Source of the DNA: Cyanophora paradoxa
Lineage: Eukaryota; Glaucocystophyceae; Cyanophorales; Cyanophoraceae
Direction of reading: 5' to 3'
Length of the DNA stretch: 64,000 bases
NCBI GenBank assembly: GCA_004431415.1
Contig: QPMI01000066.1
Span: 62,001-126,000 of the forward strand
Shown: positions 52,121 through 64,000 of the stretch, one piece after another
Position numbering within the stretch: the stretch's first letter is position 1
Layout: each line of letters begins with the position of its first letter
Notes under the pieces: generated by a model
Seen by the model: only the letters and a program-made list of their open reading frames with translations
Databases searched by the model: none
What the model was told of the DNA's origin: nothing
Made by a program: the position numbers and the translations under genes

Positions 52121-55100
52121 ATGAAGGCGGTGCGGAAGCTGCGCGGCAAGCAGAACGACGTGAGCAAAAGCACGCCGGAGCTGGCGCCGCTGTCGAGGAA
52201 CCTGCAGGTTCTCGCCAGCGTGAGCTCCGCGTCGAGTCTGCCGGACGTGCCGCCGTCGTTCGGACAGCTGAAGTCCATCAAGTCTTCCGTCATCGCCGCT
52301 GAGCTCGTGCGTTCCTCTGCCCTCTGCCTGCGCTCCCCTGCCCTCTGCCGCACGCGTTCCGAGCGCCCCGCGCTCACGCGCCGGCGCCGCAGGCCAACGA
52401 CGAGGTCGAGGCGATCCTCAATGCGCCGCACAGAACCTCGCACGGCCCGTCGAGGGCGCTCGCGTCGGCCAGGCCCGCGGCCGTGCCGGAGGGCCCCGGG
52501 GGCGGCAGTTCGGGCGAGGAGGAGGAGGAGGACGGCTACAACCGGCGGGTGGAGGAGCTGCGGCAGCAGATCCTGAGCATCCGGCCCCCCGGGGACATGG
52601 CGCTCTTGAGGCTGGCGCGGCGGCACCGCCGCGTCGCGCAGGGCGCCCTCCGCAGCCCGCTCCCCGACGACGACCCCCGCGAGGACGAGTGCGCCGTACC
52701 CCTGCAACTCTTCCTCCCCCCCTCCCCGCCCCCCGAGCCGGGGCCCGCAGGTGGACCGCTGGCTTCGAAAGGGCCTCTGACGCCTTCGCCGCCCGCCTCG
52801 GCGGGTGCGCCCCCTCCCCCCCGCCTCGAAACCCTGTACCCCTCCCGAGCCGAGTCTGCGTACCACCGCAGGAGCGTGGACGAGCTCGAGAAGGCGAGCG
52901 TCTTCGTATCCCCCCGGACCGCTGCAGAGACCCTGCGGTGCGACTACCCCCCCCCCCCCCCCACACACCCCCCCGCCGCCCCCCCAAGCTGACGCGCCCG
53001 TAACCCCGCAGGCAGTCGGACCTGTACCGAATGGCGGCGCTCGACTTGATCCCGGCCTCCCAGGTGCTGCACTTGTCCGCGTATCCCGGGGCCCCGCGGT
53101 GACGTCACGGGCAGCCGGGGAAGGCGGCGGCTGCGGCGCCGGCGGCGGCACCGCCGCAGCGGTCGCCGGGAGCGGCCCGCGGGGCCGACGGCAGCGTTAC
53201 CGCTCGGCGGGCGGCGGTGCCCCGCCCCGCTTCTCGGATGCCGTCGGCCCGTCCTTGACTTCGATCCCGCGCAGGGAGCGACGACGGCGCGCGGGGCCCA
53301 CAGGGCGGCGCCCTGACGTCCCGGGGCCCCGCCGCCGCCGCCTCCTCCTCCTCTTCCGGAGCTATGACTGCGCGCGGCGCCTCGCCGCCGCCCCCGTCGG
53401 CCGCCCCGCCGGCCGCCCCCGGCGCGCCCGAGAAGCCGTGGGCCCCAGAGCCGCCCGCCGAGCTCGGCTTCCGCCGCGGTCCGCCGCCCCCTCCTTCCTT
53501 CCTTCCTTAAGGGGCGGAAACAGGCCCGAATGAACCCTTCTTCGTTCGCAGAGGCGTGCGTGGAGGCGCTGGTGCGCCTGCTGTTCGCGGAGGGCGTACC
53601 CGGCGAGGGCGGCCTCCCCCTGCGCGATTTCGAGACCGAGCCCGTCGACGAGGCGCGCCGGGCACCCCTCCACCGTCCCTTCCACCCTCCCCCTCTCAGG
53701 GGTACGGCGCGCAGGAGGCGGAGCTGGCGCGCGAGTCGCAGCAGACGTCGCTCCTCGACCTTCTCGACCCGTCGGCCCCGCCCGAGGGCGCGGGCGGGTC
53801 GCCGGCGCGGCGGGGCCCGCCCGCTGCCAGCAGCGCCATCGACGAGGCGGGGCCCACGTTCAAGCACTTCTACCTGGGTGCTGTACCCCCCCTCTCCTCC
53901 TCCCCGTTCCTTCCGCCCGGCGCGGATCTAATTTCGTTTCGGCGCAGCGGTGTACCGGATGCTGGTGGCGTGGGAGGCGAACGTGCGGGAGGCGGCGGCG
54001 CGGCCCTCGACCGTGCCCATCCAGCCCCTCACCTGGTACCCCCGCCCGCCCCATCCGATCGGATGCAGTCGGGCGCGGTCGGGCGCGGTCTGAGCGGGCG
54101 GGCGGCCGGCCGGGCGGTCCGGCAGGCTGCGGGCGTACCTCTTCGCGCACTCGGCGGAGCTGGAGAGCGTGGCGCTGCGGGAGTGGCCGCCCCTCGCGCC
54201 CCTCCCCGAGGCCGCCCGCACCCTCGCCGCCTTCACCCTCCAGTGCGCCCGCCCCGCCCTTTAAGAGGGATGGAAGGAAGGCAGCCTCGTCCCCAACCGG
54301 CCGCCCGCAGGCGGGTGGCGGGGGAGAGGGCGGACCGGGACCTCGCCGTCGCCCGCACGCGCTACGTGGCGGGGCGCGCCGCGCTCGCCGCCGCGCACGT
54401 CCCGCCCCGCGCCCCCGGCGCCTGGGCCCCCGTCCGCATCTACGTCGCCAGTACCCCCGACGACATGGCCGCCGAGCGCTCCCTCATACGGTACCCCCCC
54501 CCTCGCCGGCACCTTCCCCGCTGCATCCTTCATCGATGTACCCCCAGGCACGTCGTGGCCCCCGAGCTGGAGAAGCTCTGCGCGAAGCGGCGCGTGTACC
54601 CCGTCTTCGTCGACCTGCGCTACGGTGCGCCCGTACCCCCCTCCTCTCCCCCCCCCTCGTCCGAGCCTCGGGGGTAGGCCTCTCGGGGTCCGCGGCGCTG
54701 GACGAGGGGAGCGTCGCGACGCTCCTGGAGGAGGTCGAGCGCTGCCGCCCCTTCTTCGTCTGCTTCGCCGGCCAGCGGCGCGCCGTACCCCTACCCCGCA
54801 CCACCCTGCCCCCTTCGCTCGAAGCTGTACCCCTTGACTCGCCCCCCCCCCCGCAGGGCCGGGGAGCTGATCGACATGCTCTCGCTCCCCTCGGGGGACT
54901 ACTTCGCGTGGGCCGTCGACTTCGCCGGCCGCTCCCTGCTCGAGGCGCGCCGTACCCCCCGCCGCTTCCCCCCCCCCGCGCCTTATATTCGGGTGCAGCT
55001 GGAGTCCGCGCTGGCGGCGGCGACGGGCCCCCCGTGGACCTTCAAGCTGCCGCCGGCGCCGCCGCCCAAGGAGGAGCGCCGCGGACGGATCCATAAGGCG

Positions 55101-58100
55101 GCCGAGAGGCCGGCGCCGCACGCCCGCCGCGCCTCGTCCCCGGGGCCCGATGCCTCACCCGAGCTCGCCGGGGCCGCCGGCCCCGCGGGGGGCGCCCCGC
55201 CGCCGCCGCCCCAGCCCCTGCCGCCCCTCAACGGGATCCTGGCGGGCGGCGGCCGCCCGCGGGCCCTCGCGGCGCCCCGCCCGCCCGATACGTTCGCTTT
55301 GGCGTACCTGCGCGACCCAAAGATCCTCAAGGCCCGCCGCCCCGCCCCCCGCCGCCCTCGCCTCCTGCCCCCCGGCTCCTGATTCATTTTCGCCGCAGGG
55401 GATGGCGGAGGGGAGCGAGGCGGCGATGCTCTACGGCGCCGGCCACGCAGAGGAGGTCCGTCCCCCCCCCCCCCCCCGCGGGGCTAAAAATAGCTCGGCT
55501 GAGCTCCGGGCAGGCGCGGCGGGCGGAGGCTGCGCGGGAGCACCTGCGGCGGCACTGCTTCGTCTTCGCCAACTACCCCGCCAGGTCCGCCCGCCCGCCC
55601 GCCCGCCAGCCCGCCCGTCCGCCTGGGAGGGGCCGCCCGGCAGTGCAGTGCCCCGCGCGCCTCACATCCTCACCTATCATATCACATCTTATCTTAGGTG
55701 GTCGGGGCCGGCGGGGGCGGCGGGGGGCGGGGGCCACGTCGTGGGCCTCGAGGCCCTCGCAGGGCGCCTCGTCGACGATCTCTGGCGCTGCGTCTCCAAG
55801 GTAAGAATGAATAAGAGTAGAAGGAACAAGAACAAGGAAGGAGAGAAAGCACGGCACACTTCTCGTTGTCTCTCTCCGCTCTGTACCCTTTGCTTCTCTC
55901 ACGCCGCCTCGCCTCAGCTGTTCCCGGCGGAGGAGGCGGGCGCCGAGGCGGGCGGCGGCGGCGGCGCCGGCTCCGACGCCGGCCCCGCCCTCGCCCGCAG
56001 CACGACGGCGGCGGCGGCGCGGGGCCGCGCGCTCCCCGCCCCGCCGGCGCTGGCGGGGCCGGGGCCGCCGCGGCTGAGGAGGACCCTCTGGGGCTAGCGG
56101 AGTTTGCGGCGTGGGACGCCGCCGAGTCGCACCCCGGGGTGCGGTTCCTGAACTACTACCAGACGGCCGAGCTCGAGGCCCGCGCCCGCTCCTTCGCGGG
56201 GCGCGCGGAGCTGACGGCCGCGCTCCTCGCGCTCGCGACGGCGCCTGGGCCGGCCCCGCCCGCCGTCCTCGTCGGCGAGCCGGGCTCGGGCCGCGCCTCT
56301 CTCCTCGCCCGCCTCGTCACCGCGTTCCGCCGCGCCGCTCTGGAGGCCCCGGCGGCGGCGGCGGCGGCGGGGCCGGCCGCCTTGGCATCCCCCTCCGCCT
56401 CGCCCGGCACGCAGCGGGGCGGCCTGACGCACCGGGGCTTCCCCGGGGACGACCCCCCGTTCGCCGTGCACCACTTCGTGTCGGCGAGCCTCGGCGCCGG
56501 CGACGCCCGCCGCGCCGTCCACCGCCTCTGCCGCCAGATTGCACTTCGCTACGACCTCATCGACCGGCGCGGCCCTTCCTTAAGCTTACTGCCTCGATTC
56601 GAGATTCTGAACTCCGCTGTACCCCCCCCTTTCTCCTGATCGAGGCGAGCGCAGGATGGCGGTGCCCGAGGACGCGGAGGAGCTGGCGCACTTCTTCCCC
56701 TCCCTCCTCGATACGGTACCCCCGTTCCGTTTCTTCGGCGATCTGAGTCAGTGCAAGATTTGATCAAGATTTGATCCGGGTCGGCCCAGGTCTCGCGGCG
56801 GGGCGGGCAGCTGCTCGTGGCGATCGCCGACGCGGACCGCATCCACACGTGCGCTATTTTTAGAGCGGAGCTCGCTTTGGCTCTCGGACTGACTGGGCGG
56901 TCCGCACGCTCAGATCGTTTCATATGAGCGACCTCCGCTGGCTCCCCGTCTGCCTGCCCCCCGGCGTCAAGGCCCGCCTCAGATCTCATATGAGCCTCGA
57001 ACTTCCTTTTGACCCGAGATCAGGTGATCGTGAGCATGGCGGAGGGACCGGCGCTGGAGGCGCTGCGGGCGCGGGCGCCCTACTGCCCCCCCGCGGAGCT
57101 CCGCTGCGGGCCGCTGGGGGCCTCCGCTGAGGAGCGGACCGCCGTCCTCCAGCGCTGCATGGACCGACAGGAGCCCGGCGCCCGCCTCTCCGAGGTAGAA
57201 ATCTCGTACCCCTCTTCGCCGTCGGTTCCGCACCGTACCCCTCTAACTGCCACGCAGGTCCACGGGGACTATCAGGTCGACGTCGTCTTGGTACCTGCGG
57301 CTTCTATCGTACCCCCCATCCGCCGGGAGCGCCCTTGCCGACGGGTGCGGGCGGGGCGGGGCGCTGCAGGCTAAGCCGGAGGCGTGGCGGCCGGGGTACC
57401 TGGACGCGGCGGCGGCCGAGGCTCGGCTTCTAGCCGGCCACGAGCCGTCCGAGCGGCTTGGCAACCTCGACCAGGCCAGCCCCCAAGACGAGGTCCGCCA
57501 GTCCCGTGTACCCCCCCTTTCTTCCCTTCCTCACGTTCGGTGCAGCCGTTCCCGGGGACGCTCGCGGAGCTCCTCGAGAGGGGCCTCGACCGCCTCGAGG
57601 ACGCGGTACCCCCCTCCCCCTTCCCCCCCTATTCCTTCTTTTCCTAAGTTCGCTCAGGCGTCGGCGGGCCCGCCGGGGCACCTCGCGGAGGGGATGCGCT
57701 CCGGGCCCGAGCTCGCCCGCGAGGTGCCCCGTACCCCCTCTCTTCCCCCCCCCCCGCTCCGCCGGCCCGCCCACCGCTTCGTTTGCAGGCGGCCCTCCTG
57801 ATCGCGCTCTCGCGGGGTGGCCTGCTGGAGCCGGAGCTTCTGGAGCTTCTCCGGCCGGTGGCGCCCCTCACGTGGGCGCGCCTGCTGCGGCCCCTCGAGT
57901 TCTACCTCCGCCCGCCGGCCCTCCGCGAGGACGGCGCGCTGGCCTTCGCCTCAGAGAGCGCCCGCCGCGCCGTCCTCGAGCGCTACCTCGGGCCCCGCCC
58001 CGACGACGTCCGCCCCCTTCCTTCCTTCCTTCCTTGCTTCCTTCTGCTTTGAGCGGTGTGCGCAGGCGCGGCGGGCGGTGTACCGCAAGCTGGCGCGCTA

Positions 58101-61100
58101 CTACTTCGGCAAGGCCGATCCCGCCGGTCTGGACGAGTGGACGGGCCCGCCCCGCGCCCTCCGGTGCTCCCGCTCCGCCTCGCCTCAGCTCTGCCGCCTC
58201 GCCCCGCCCCGTCCTTCTAACCGCAGCGGCGAAGGGACGCGGTGTGGTACGCGGTGCGGGCGGGGATGTGGGCTTCCGTCGGGCGCGCCCTCTGCAGCCT
58301 GCGGTACATCGAGCGGCGGGCCGCCGACGGCGCCACCGACGACCTCGTCGCCGTCGACTTCGTCTGTGCGTCCCGAAGAATTAAGGCAGAGAAACAAACG
58401 AACAAACAAACAATTACAAGTTAGAGGCGCTCTATCGAACAGACAGCTGACGATGCCCTTGCGCAGCGGCGCTGGCGACGCTTCGGGAGCAGTGGCCGGC
58501 GCTGCGGGCGCGCCTCGGGGGGCCCTACCGCGTCCGCCTCCAGCAGCGGCAGCGCCCCGCGGGGGCCCCCGGCGAGGCAGCGGCGCCGCCGCCCTCGCTC
58601 GGCCTCATCCACCCGGACAGCGTCGCATCCATGAGCGAGAGCGATGCGCCCCCGCCCCCGCCCCCGGCGCGGGGCCGCGCCCCGCAGCGGCGCGCTTCGA
58701 TCGCCGACGGCGGCGCCGCCGCGCAGTCGCGCGCGGGCGGGCTGGCCGGCCTCGTCCCCAGCGGCTCGGCGCACGCATCCCGCGCCGGCTCGGCTGCGGG
58801 GGCCGGCGCGCGCCCGCCCGGCCTCGGCGCCCTGGACCTGGGGCCCTCGCGGGGGCCGGCGACGACGAGGAGGGCGCGGCGGCGCCCCCGGGAGCCCCCT
58901 CTACCAGACCCTAGAGGCAGTGCGCTCTTCCGCCCCGCCTTTCCGATCCGACCCGACCCGCGCGCAGTCGGCGGCGGCCGCGGCTGCGGGAGAGGCCCCA
59001 GCGCCGTCCGCGCCGTCCGCGCTGCCGACGGGCCGCTCCGACGGCGGCGGCGGCGGCGGCGGCCTCCCGGCGGCGCGCGAGTCCGGCGCCCTCTCCCCCT
59101 CCCCGGAGGCCCGGAGGCGCTCCCTGCAGCCCGCCGCGTCGTCCTCCCAGCCCCAGCCCCAGTCCCAGCCGCAGTGGCACTCCCTGCCCGCCCGCCGCGC
59201 CCTCGCCATGCCCGAGTCGGTCACCCGCCGCCAGTCCGTCATCGCCTCCGGTCCGCCTCGCTTCCGCACGCCGAGCCCGGGCCCCGGCGACGCGCCCGCG
59301 CCCCGCCGGGTGATCGGCCCGGAAGAGCCGCCCCCGCCCCGCTCGCCCTCCCCGGCCGCGTCCGGCAAGAAGCGCCTGGGGGTGACTCTGCCGGGCGAGC
59401 CCTCCTCGCCCTCCCCGGCAGCGGCCCCGCCGCCGGCGCGGCCGCAGGTGCCGTCATCGCTGCAGCGGATGGTGGCGCGCGGGGCGGCGGCGGACGACGA
59501 GGAGGAGGACAGGCACGACGAGGCGGCAGAGGCGGTCAAGCGCCGGCGCCTCCTCAACTCGCGCATCGCGGACGAGGCCCGCCCCCGCCCCCGCCCCCCC
59601 CCCCCCCCCGCCCCCGCCACTGTCTCGAGTTCGTCTCGAGTTCGTCTCGAGTTCGTCTCGAGCGCATAGAGGGTTTTTTCTCATCAACCTAAGCGCATCT
59701 AGAGAACGGGGATGCTATAGAATTCTCATCCATCCGTCGACGTCTCCCTCTGTGTGTCTTCCCCCGCCCTCTCATCTCCGCGGATCAGATCACGGGGTCG
59801 GCGACGAGCCTGACGGTGCCGGACTACCGCCACTGCGCCCTCCTGCAGCGCCTCGTCGAGTTCGCCCGCTTCGCAAAGGTACCCCCCCCCCCCCCCAAAC
59901 ACACACACACACACACATCCCTCCCCGCCCGCCCCGCCCCCCGCCTCCTCCGGCTCCCCAGAGCCAATTGCTCTTGTTGTTGCTAGCAACTAGGCTGCTA
60001 GTCAACTTGCGAGTCTCCTATTCACCTAAAGGGTTTGCGTTCGAGCGCTAGAGAAGGGGCGTTAAGAAGGGAGCGGAATCGATCACAGAGTGAACGACGA
60101 CTGACCCCGCGCGCGCGCACCGGCACAGGAGCACATGGCGGAGCTGCGGGAGCACCCGACGAGCGTCTTCCAACTTGCCGCCAACCAGGCGAGCCCCGCG
60201 ATCCTTAGTTCTTTAGTACTGAGAGCGCCGCTCCTAATCTCGATCCGAGGGCGTTGATGGGCCCCTCGCGCACCTGACGTGCGGGGCCGCAGGCGGGGGA
60301 CACGGCGCCGGCGGTGGCGGCGCGCCTCTCGTGGGCCGGGGACTGGGACCGGCCCATGACCGCCGGGCCGCCGCCGCCGCCGCTGGCGGCTCCGCCGCCC
60401 TCACCCCGGCGGCCTCGCGCGGGGGTCGCCCCTGCCTCCCGCGCCAACCTGGGCTCGCTCCTCGCGGGCGGCGGCGTCAGCTTCTCGCAGCACGCCGCAC
60501 AGTCGCGCCCGGGGACGTCGGCCGGCGAGGGGGCCGGCCCGGGGCGGCGCGGCGGCCGCCGCCTGGAGGCGCGCGCCTGGCTCCGCTGGCTGAACCGCGG
60601 CTCGACGGCGCGGCGCTCGGCGCTGCTGATGACGCTGCGCGGGTCGGTGGAGGGCATCCACGGCTGCGCCGTCTCGCCGGACGGCGGGGCGGTCGCGAGC
60701 TGCGGGGACGACCGGCGCGTGCGGCTCTGGGACGCGCGCACGGGGGCGAGGCTGGCGGAGCTCGCGGGCCACACGGACCGCGTCCGCGGCGTCGCTTTCG
60801 GCTGCGAGGGCGCCTGGCTCGTCTCCGCCTCCGCCGACCGCTCCCTAAAGGCGCGCCCGCCCGCCCTTATGAAGTCCGCCCGCCCTCCTAACGTCCCCCG
60901 CGCGCAGATCTGGGAGGCTGTGGAGGGCTCCCAAGCGCCCGGCGCCCCCGCACCGACGGCGCCCGACGGCGTAGGCGGAGGCGGCGCTAGGCCGGGGCCG
61001 GCGCCGCCCTCGCCGGCGGAGGGCGCCGAGCGGCCCGAGGCGCGCGCCGAGTCGCCGGGGCCCGAGGGCGCCGGGCGGCGGCCCAGCCTCTCCGCGAGCG

Positions 61101-64000
61101 AGGCCGGCGCCCCCGCGGCGAGCGCCCGCAGCGGGCCGGCCTCGGCGCGCCCCTCGCCCCCCGGGTCCCCCGGCCCAGGCGACGCCGCCGCGCCGGCCCC
61201 CTCTCCCCAGCCGACCACCACTCCCCCGAGCCGCTGGCGGCACAAGATGGACCTCCATGGGCACTCGAACGACGTGCTCTGCGTCGCCGCCTCGCAGCGC
61301 GGCGCCTCCTCCCGCTACATCGCCTCGGGCTCCGAGGACTGCACCGTCAAGGTGCCGTTTCAGCTCTTCTAAGCTCTACCTTCTAAGCTGATCCCCGGCT
61401 CAGCTGTGGGACGCGCGGCGGATCCTGCGGGGCGGGCAGCTGGAGGAGGCGCACGTCCGCACCCTCGCCGCCCATACGGGCGCCGTCACCTCCGTCGCCT
61501 TCCCCAGGCGCGCGAAAAAGCTAAAAAAGCTAATATAAAAAAAAGGAAAGCCGCCCGCCGCCTTATAGACAGCGCGCAGCGCAGCCCGCCGCTTTAATTT
61601 GTCAGGGGTCTGTGCAGTCCAGGCCGGCCTAGGCCGGCGCGGCGCGGCCGTCTAAGTAATAGAAAGCTAAAAAAGCTGACAGAAAGCAGGCAGCCGTATA
61701 AGCTTTAGAAAGCTAATAAAGCTCATAGAAAGCCAAGAAAGCCGTCCGTCGCCTTATAGAAAGCTAAAAAGCACCGCCACCTCCGTCGCATTCCTCAGGC
61801 GCGCAGCGCAGCCCGCCGCTTCGATTTGTCAGGCCTAGGCCGGCGCGGCGCGGGCCTGTCTAACCTAGTCTAGATCTAATCCGGGCTGCCCCTTCTCTGT
61901 CGCGGGTCTGGTCCAGGCTGAGGCGGCGAGCGCAGGGCGACGGACGCCATGCTGGCCTCGGGGAGCGCCGACGAGACCGTCCGGGTCCGCTTTCTCCTAT
62001 TTATTTCTCTTATTCTCTTGTTGGTTTGCGACCCGTTTTGCGTGCAGATCTGGGCGCTGCCGCCCGAGGCGGGGGGCCCCCGGTCGCCCTACTCGCGCCC
62101 CTCGTCGTTCGCGGCGGTGCCGCCGCGCAGGGGCGGCGCCCGCCTCGCCCTCTGGCGGGAGGTGCACGTCCTAAGGGGCCACCGCGGCGCCGTCCTCGGC
62201 GTCGCTTTTAGGTGAGCCCGCGAGCAGTTAGGAAAGCTCTCATTTAAGTACTTGAAACTGGTACTGCTAGAACTAGGCGTACTTGCGCCAAGCCTTCCTT
62301 CCGCTCATTGTACTGCGGCGGCTCACTCTGACTCGCGCGCGGCAGCGACGACGGGAGCCTCCTCGTCTCCGCCTCCGCCGACAAGACCCTCAAGGCGCGC
62401 CGGCGCCGGCGCCGCCGCCGCCGCCGCGCCCGCCCGGCTGTTGCGGCTGACCGCTGCGCAGATCTGGCGGACGGACCGCGGCCTCTCCCGCACCGCCCTA
62501 CTGGTGCGCCCGCATTACATTAGAGAACGCGGCCCGGCCGATTAGATTCGATGACCGCGGGATACATTCGAGCCTAAACTGTTTACACATAGACAGTCGG
62601 GGTCGCGAAATAGGAGCAGCGCCCGTGCCCGCCCCAGAATCGAAGCGCCGGCGCCGGCGCCGTTGCTCACTCGCGCCGGGGGCGGGCGGGCGGGGGGTAG
62701 GGCCACACGGACGAGGTGTGCGCCTGCGCCTTCAACGGCGACGCCTCCCGCGCCTTCAGGTGATCTCAGCCGCCTCCTCACCTGAGCCGGGCTCGGCTGA
62801 GCTCACCTGAGCCCCGCTGAACGTACCCCCGGCAGCGCGGCGCGGGACAACACCGTCCGCGTCTGGAGCACCGTCTCCGGCGCCTGCCTCTCCGTCCTCC
62901 GCGGTGACTGCTGTCCCTCTCTCTCCTTCTCGCCCCAGAAAGCTTTTCCTTGAATAAAGAGTTGTTGAGGCTTAAGCTTCCCTCCCTCCCTCCCCGTCTT
63001 CTGAGCCCGACCACATGGGCACGGACAGGCCACCTGGACGCGGTGCGGTGCCTCGCGATCTCCCTCGACCAGTCCTTCCTCGTCACAGGCTCCCTCGACC
63101 GCGACCTCAAGGCCCGCCCGCCCCGCCCCGCCCCGCCCCGATTTCCGTTCGATTTCCGCTCCGATTTCCGTTCGTTCGAATTCCGGGGCGGGGGAAGAGG
63201 CGGGCCCGCGGCCGGCCGAGGATCGCGCGCGGCGACGCGGCTTTGTCGCTCCATTCCGCTCTAGATTCGCTCTTGTTCGCTGTGATACTTCGATTTTCGA
63301 TTCGCACATAGATTCCATCCCATTCCACGTTGTTGGAGAGGGGGCGCTTTCCTGACGAGGGGGCGCAGGTGTGGCGGGCGGCGGTGCGGGAGGAGGACGC
63401 GCGGGGCGGCGCCGGCGCGGAGGAGGCCTACGGCGCCACCGCCGTCGCCGTCTCCCCCGACGGGCCCGCCCACGCCGCCGACGTGCGCCCTCCGAATCAA
63501 ATCTCTCGAATACTCGCTCTCTCTCTCTCTCTCCCTCTTCCCTCTTTATTCTGATTCTCGGCGGCGGCGGGGGCCTCCCTCGCTTCGTTCGCAGGCGGCG
63601 GAGGCGGCGCTGCAGCTGCTGCCGTACCACACGGCGCCCGTCTACGCCGTCGCCCTCTCCCCGGACCGCTCCCGCTGCGCCACCGGCGGCGCCGACCGCG
63701 CCGCCAAGGCCCGCCCCGCCCCGCCCAGCCCCGCCCCGCCCCGCCCCTAGCCTAGCCTTTGGCCTTGCCCCGGGGCCTGAGCGCCGCCTAGTCTGCTCTC
63801 GTTGGTCTAGATCTGCTCTCGTTGGTCTAGATCTGACGCCGACGCCGACTCTGTCCGCCGCGCAGCTGTGGGACGTGGCGACGGGCGAGTGCACAGCGAC
63901 GCTCGTCGGGCACGCCGGGTGCGCCCGCCCGCCCCGCGGCCTCCGAGCTGCTCGGCCTTCCTAGCCTCCGAGCCGCTCGGCCCTCTAAGCCTCTGAGCGC
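52121..64000 (+). CDS. DUF4062 - NACHT - WD40 repeat protein (NWD1/NPHP3/TEP1-like), 3' end beyond window
   Basis: Large STAND-type NTPase scaffold. After MKAVRKLRGKQND and a Glu-rich region, exons at 54.43-54.95 kb give DUF4062: VRIYVASTPDDMAAERSLIR, HVVAPELEKLCAKRRVYPVF, VDLRYG. The NACHT part follows at 56.1-57.2 kb: FLNYYQTAELEARARSFAGR, P-loop VGEPGSGRASLLARL, Walker-B-like LLVAIADADRI, LRWLPVCLPPGVKARL. Helical exons (LLIALSRGGLLEPELLELLR; RRAVYRKLARYYFGKADPAG) precede LVEFARFAKEHMAELREHPT. WD40 repeats run from about 60.6 kb to the end (CGDDRRVRLWDARTG; ASGSADETVR; SASADKTLK|IW; ARDNTVRVWS; GSLDRDLK|VW; GGADRAAK|LWDVATGE): at least nine, each often split by an intron before the Trp. 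The P-loop has Arg where Lys is usual (GSGRAS), which may weaken nucleotide binding. Long Ala/Pro-rich linkers lie at 58.6-59.6 kb. Confidence 0.85.
61507..61937 (+). repeat. Repeat-filled intron in the WD40 region containing a copy of exon sequence
   Basis: The intron after ..VTSVAFPR holds many aaagctaaaaaagc / tagaaagc units. The last bases of the preceding exon (gtcacctccgtcgccttcc) recur at about 61772 (gccacctccgtcgcattcc). A gcgcagcgcagcccgccgct block also appears twice (about 61570 and 61803). Confidence 0.55.

Noticed and set aside
51664-52200. Minus-strand frame with a hydrophobic stretch (LAALLIAVACL) upstream of the NACHT-WD40 ATG
   Set aside because: It overlaps the duplicated 5' region, lacks an ATG before the hydrophobic part, and the copy at 39.8 kb does not keep its frame. 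More likely promoter DNA.

Overview
The window looks like nuclear DNA of a GC-rich, intron-dense unicellular eukaryote, most likely an alga. Coding stretches are near 70% G+C and cut by many short introns (often 50-100 nt), and there is no operon layout. The gene content (a four-domain zeta-type carbonic anhydrase-like protein, a Rubisco-LSMT-like SET methyltransferase, a multi-GAF hybrid histidine kinase, a DUF4062-NACHT-WD40 protein, an F-box protein) and an apparent GC-AG intron would fit a haptophyte or a related secondary-plastid alga. That assignment is inference; nothing here is diagnostic. All gene spans are unspliced, and exon ends come from reading frame plus splice-like sites.

Layout. 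1-3.6 kb: the tail of a plus-strand gene, then a minus-strand Cys-rich protein of unknown function in palindrome-rich spacer. 3.65-6.93 kb (-): SET methyltransferase, divergent from a plus-strand disordered protein (7.2-10.5 kb). 10.8-18.7 kb (+): a secreted, membrane-anchored protein with two A-B pairs of CDCA-like (zeta) carbonic anhydrase domains, each pair followed by an undescribed Cys-containing module. 18.7-20.6 kb: spacer with a foldback/MITE-like element. 20.6-26.3 kb (+): TPR-DUF4470-MYND protein. 27-30.4 kb: two unknown genes with acidic tails. 31.4-39.0 kb (-): hybrid histidine kinase. 39.7-48.1 kb: a mosaic of two segmental duplications, containing a chimeric pseudogene and second copies of the 27-30 kb genes. 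48.3-51.6 kb (-): F-box/LRR-like protein. 52.1 kb to the end (+): DUF4062-NACHT-WD40 protein that runs off the window.

The most unusual signal comes from comparing the two copies of the ~6 kb duplication (25.0-30.9 kb and 41.0-48.1 kb). Most indels between them are exactly 6 bp and obey one rule: a trinucleotide NNN is followed in one copy by its reverse complement and then NNN again, which makes a perfect 6-bp palindrome. I count about 20 independent cases. Repeating the step would explain the (NNN, reverse complement)n arrays that litter the spacers and introns of the whole window. The step keeps the reading frame, so it also adds two-residue insertions to coding exons. I know of no described process with this signature.
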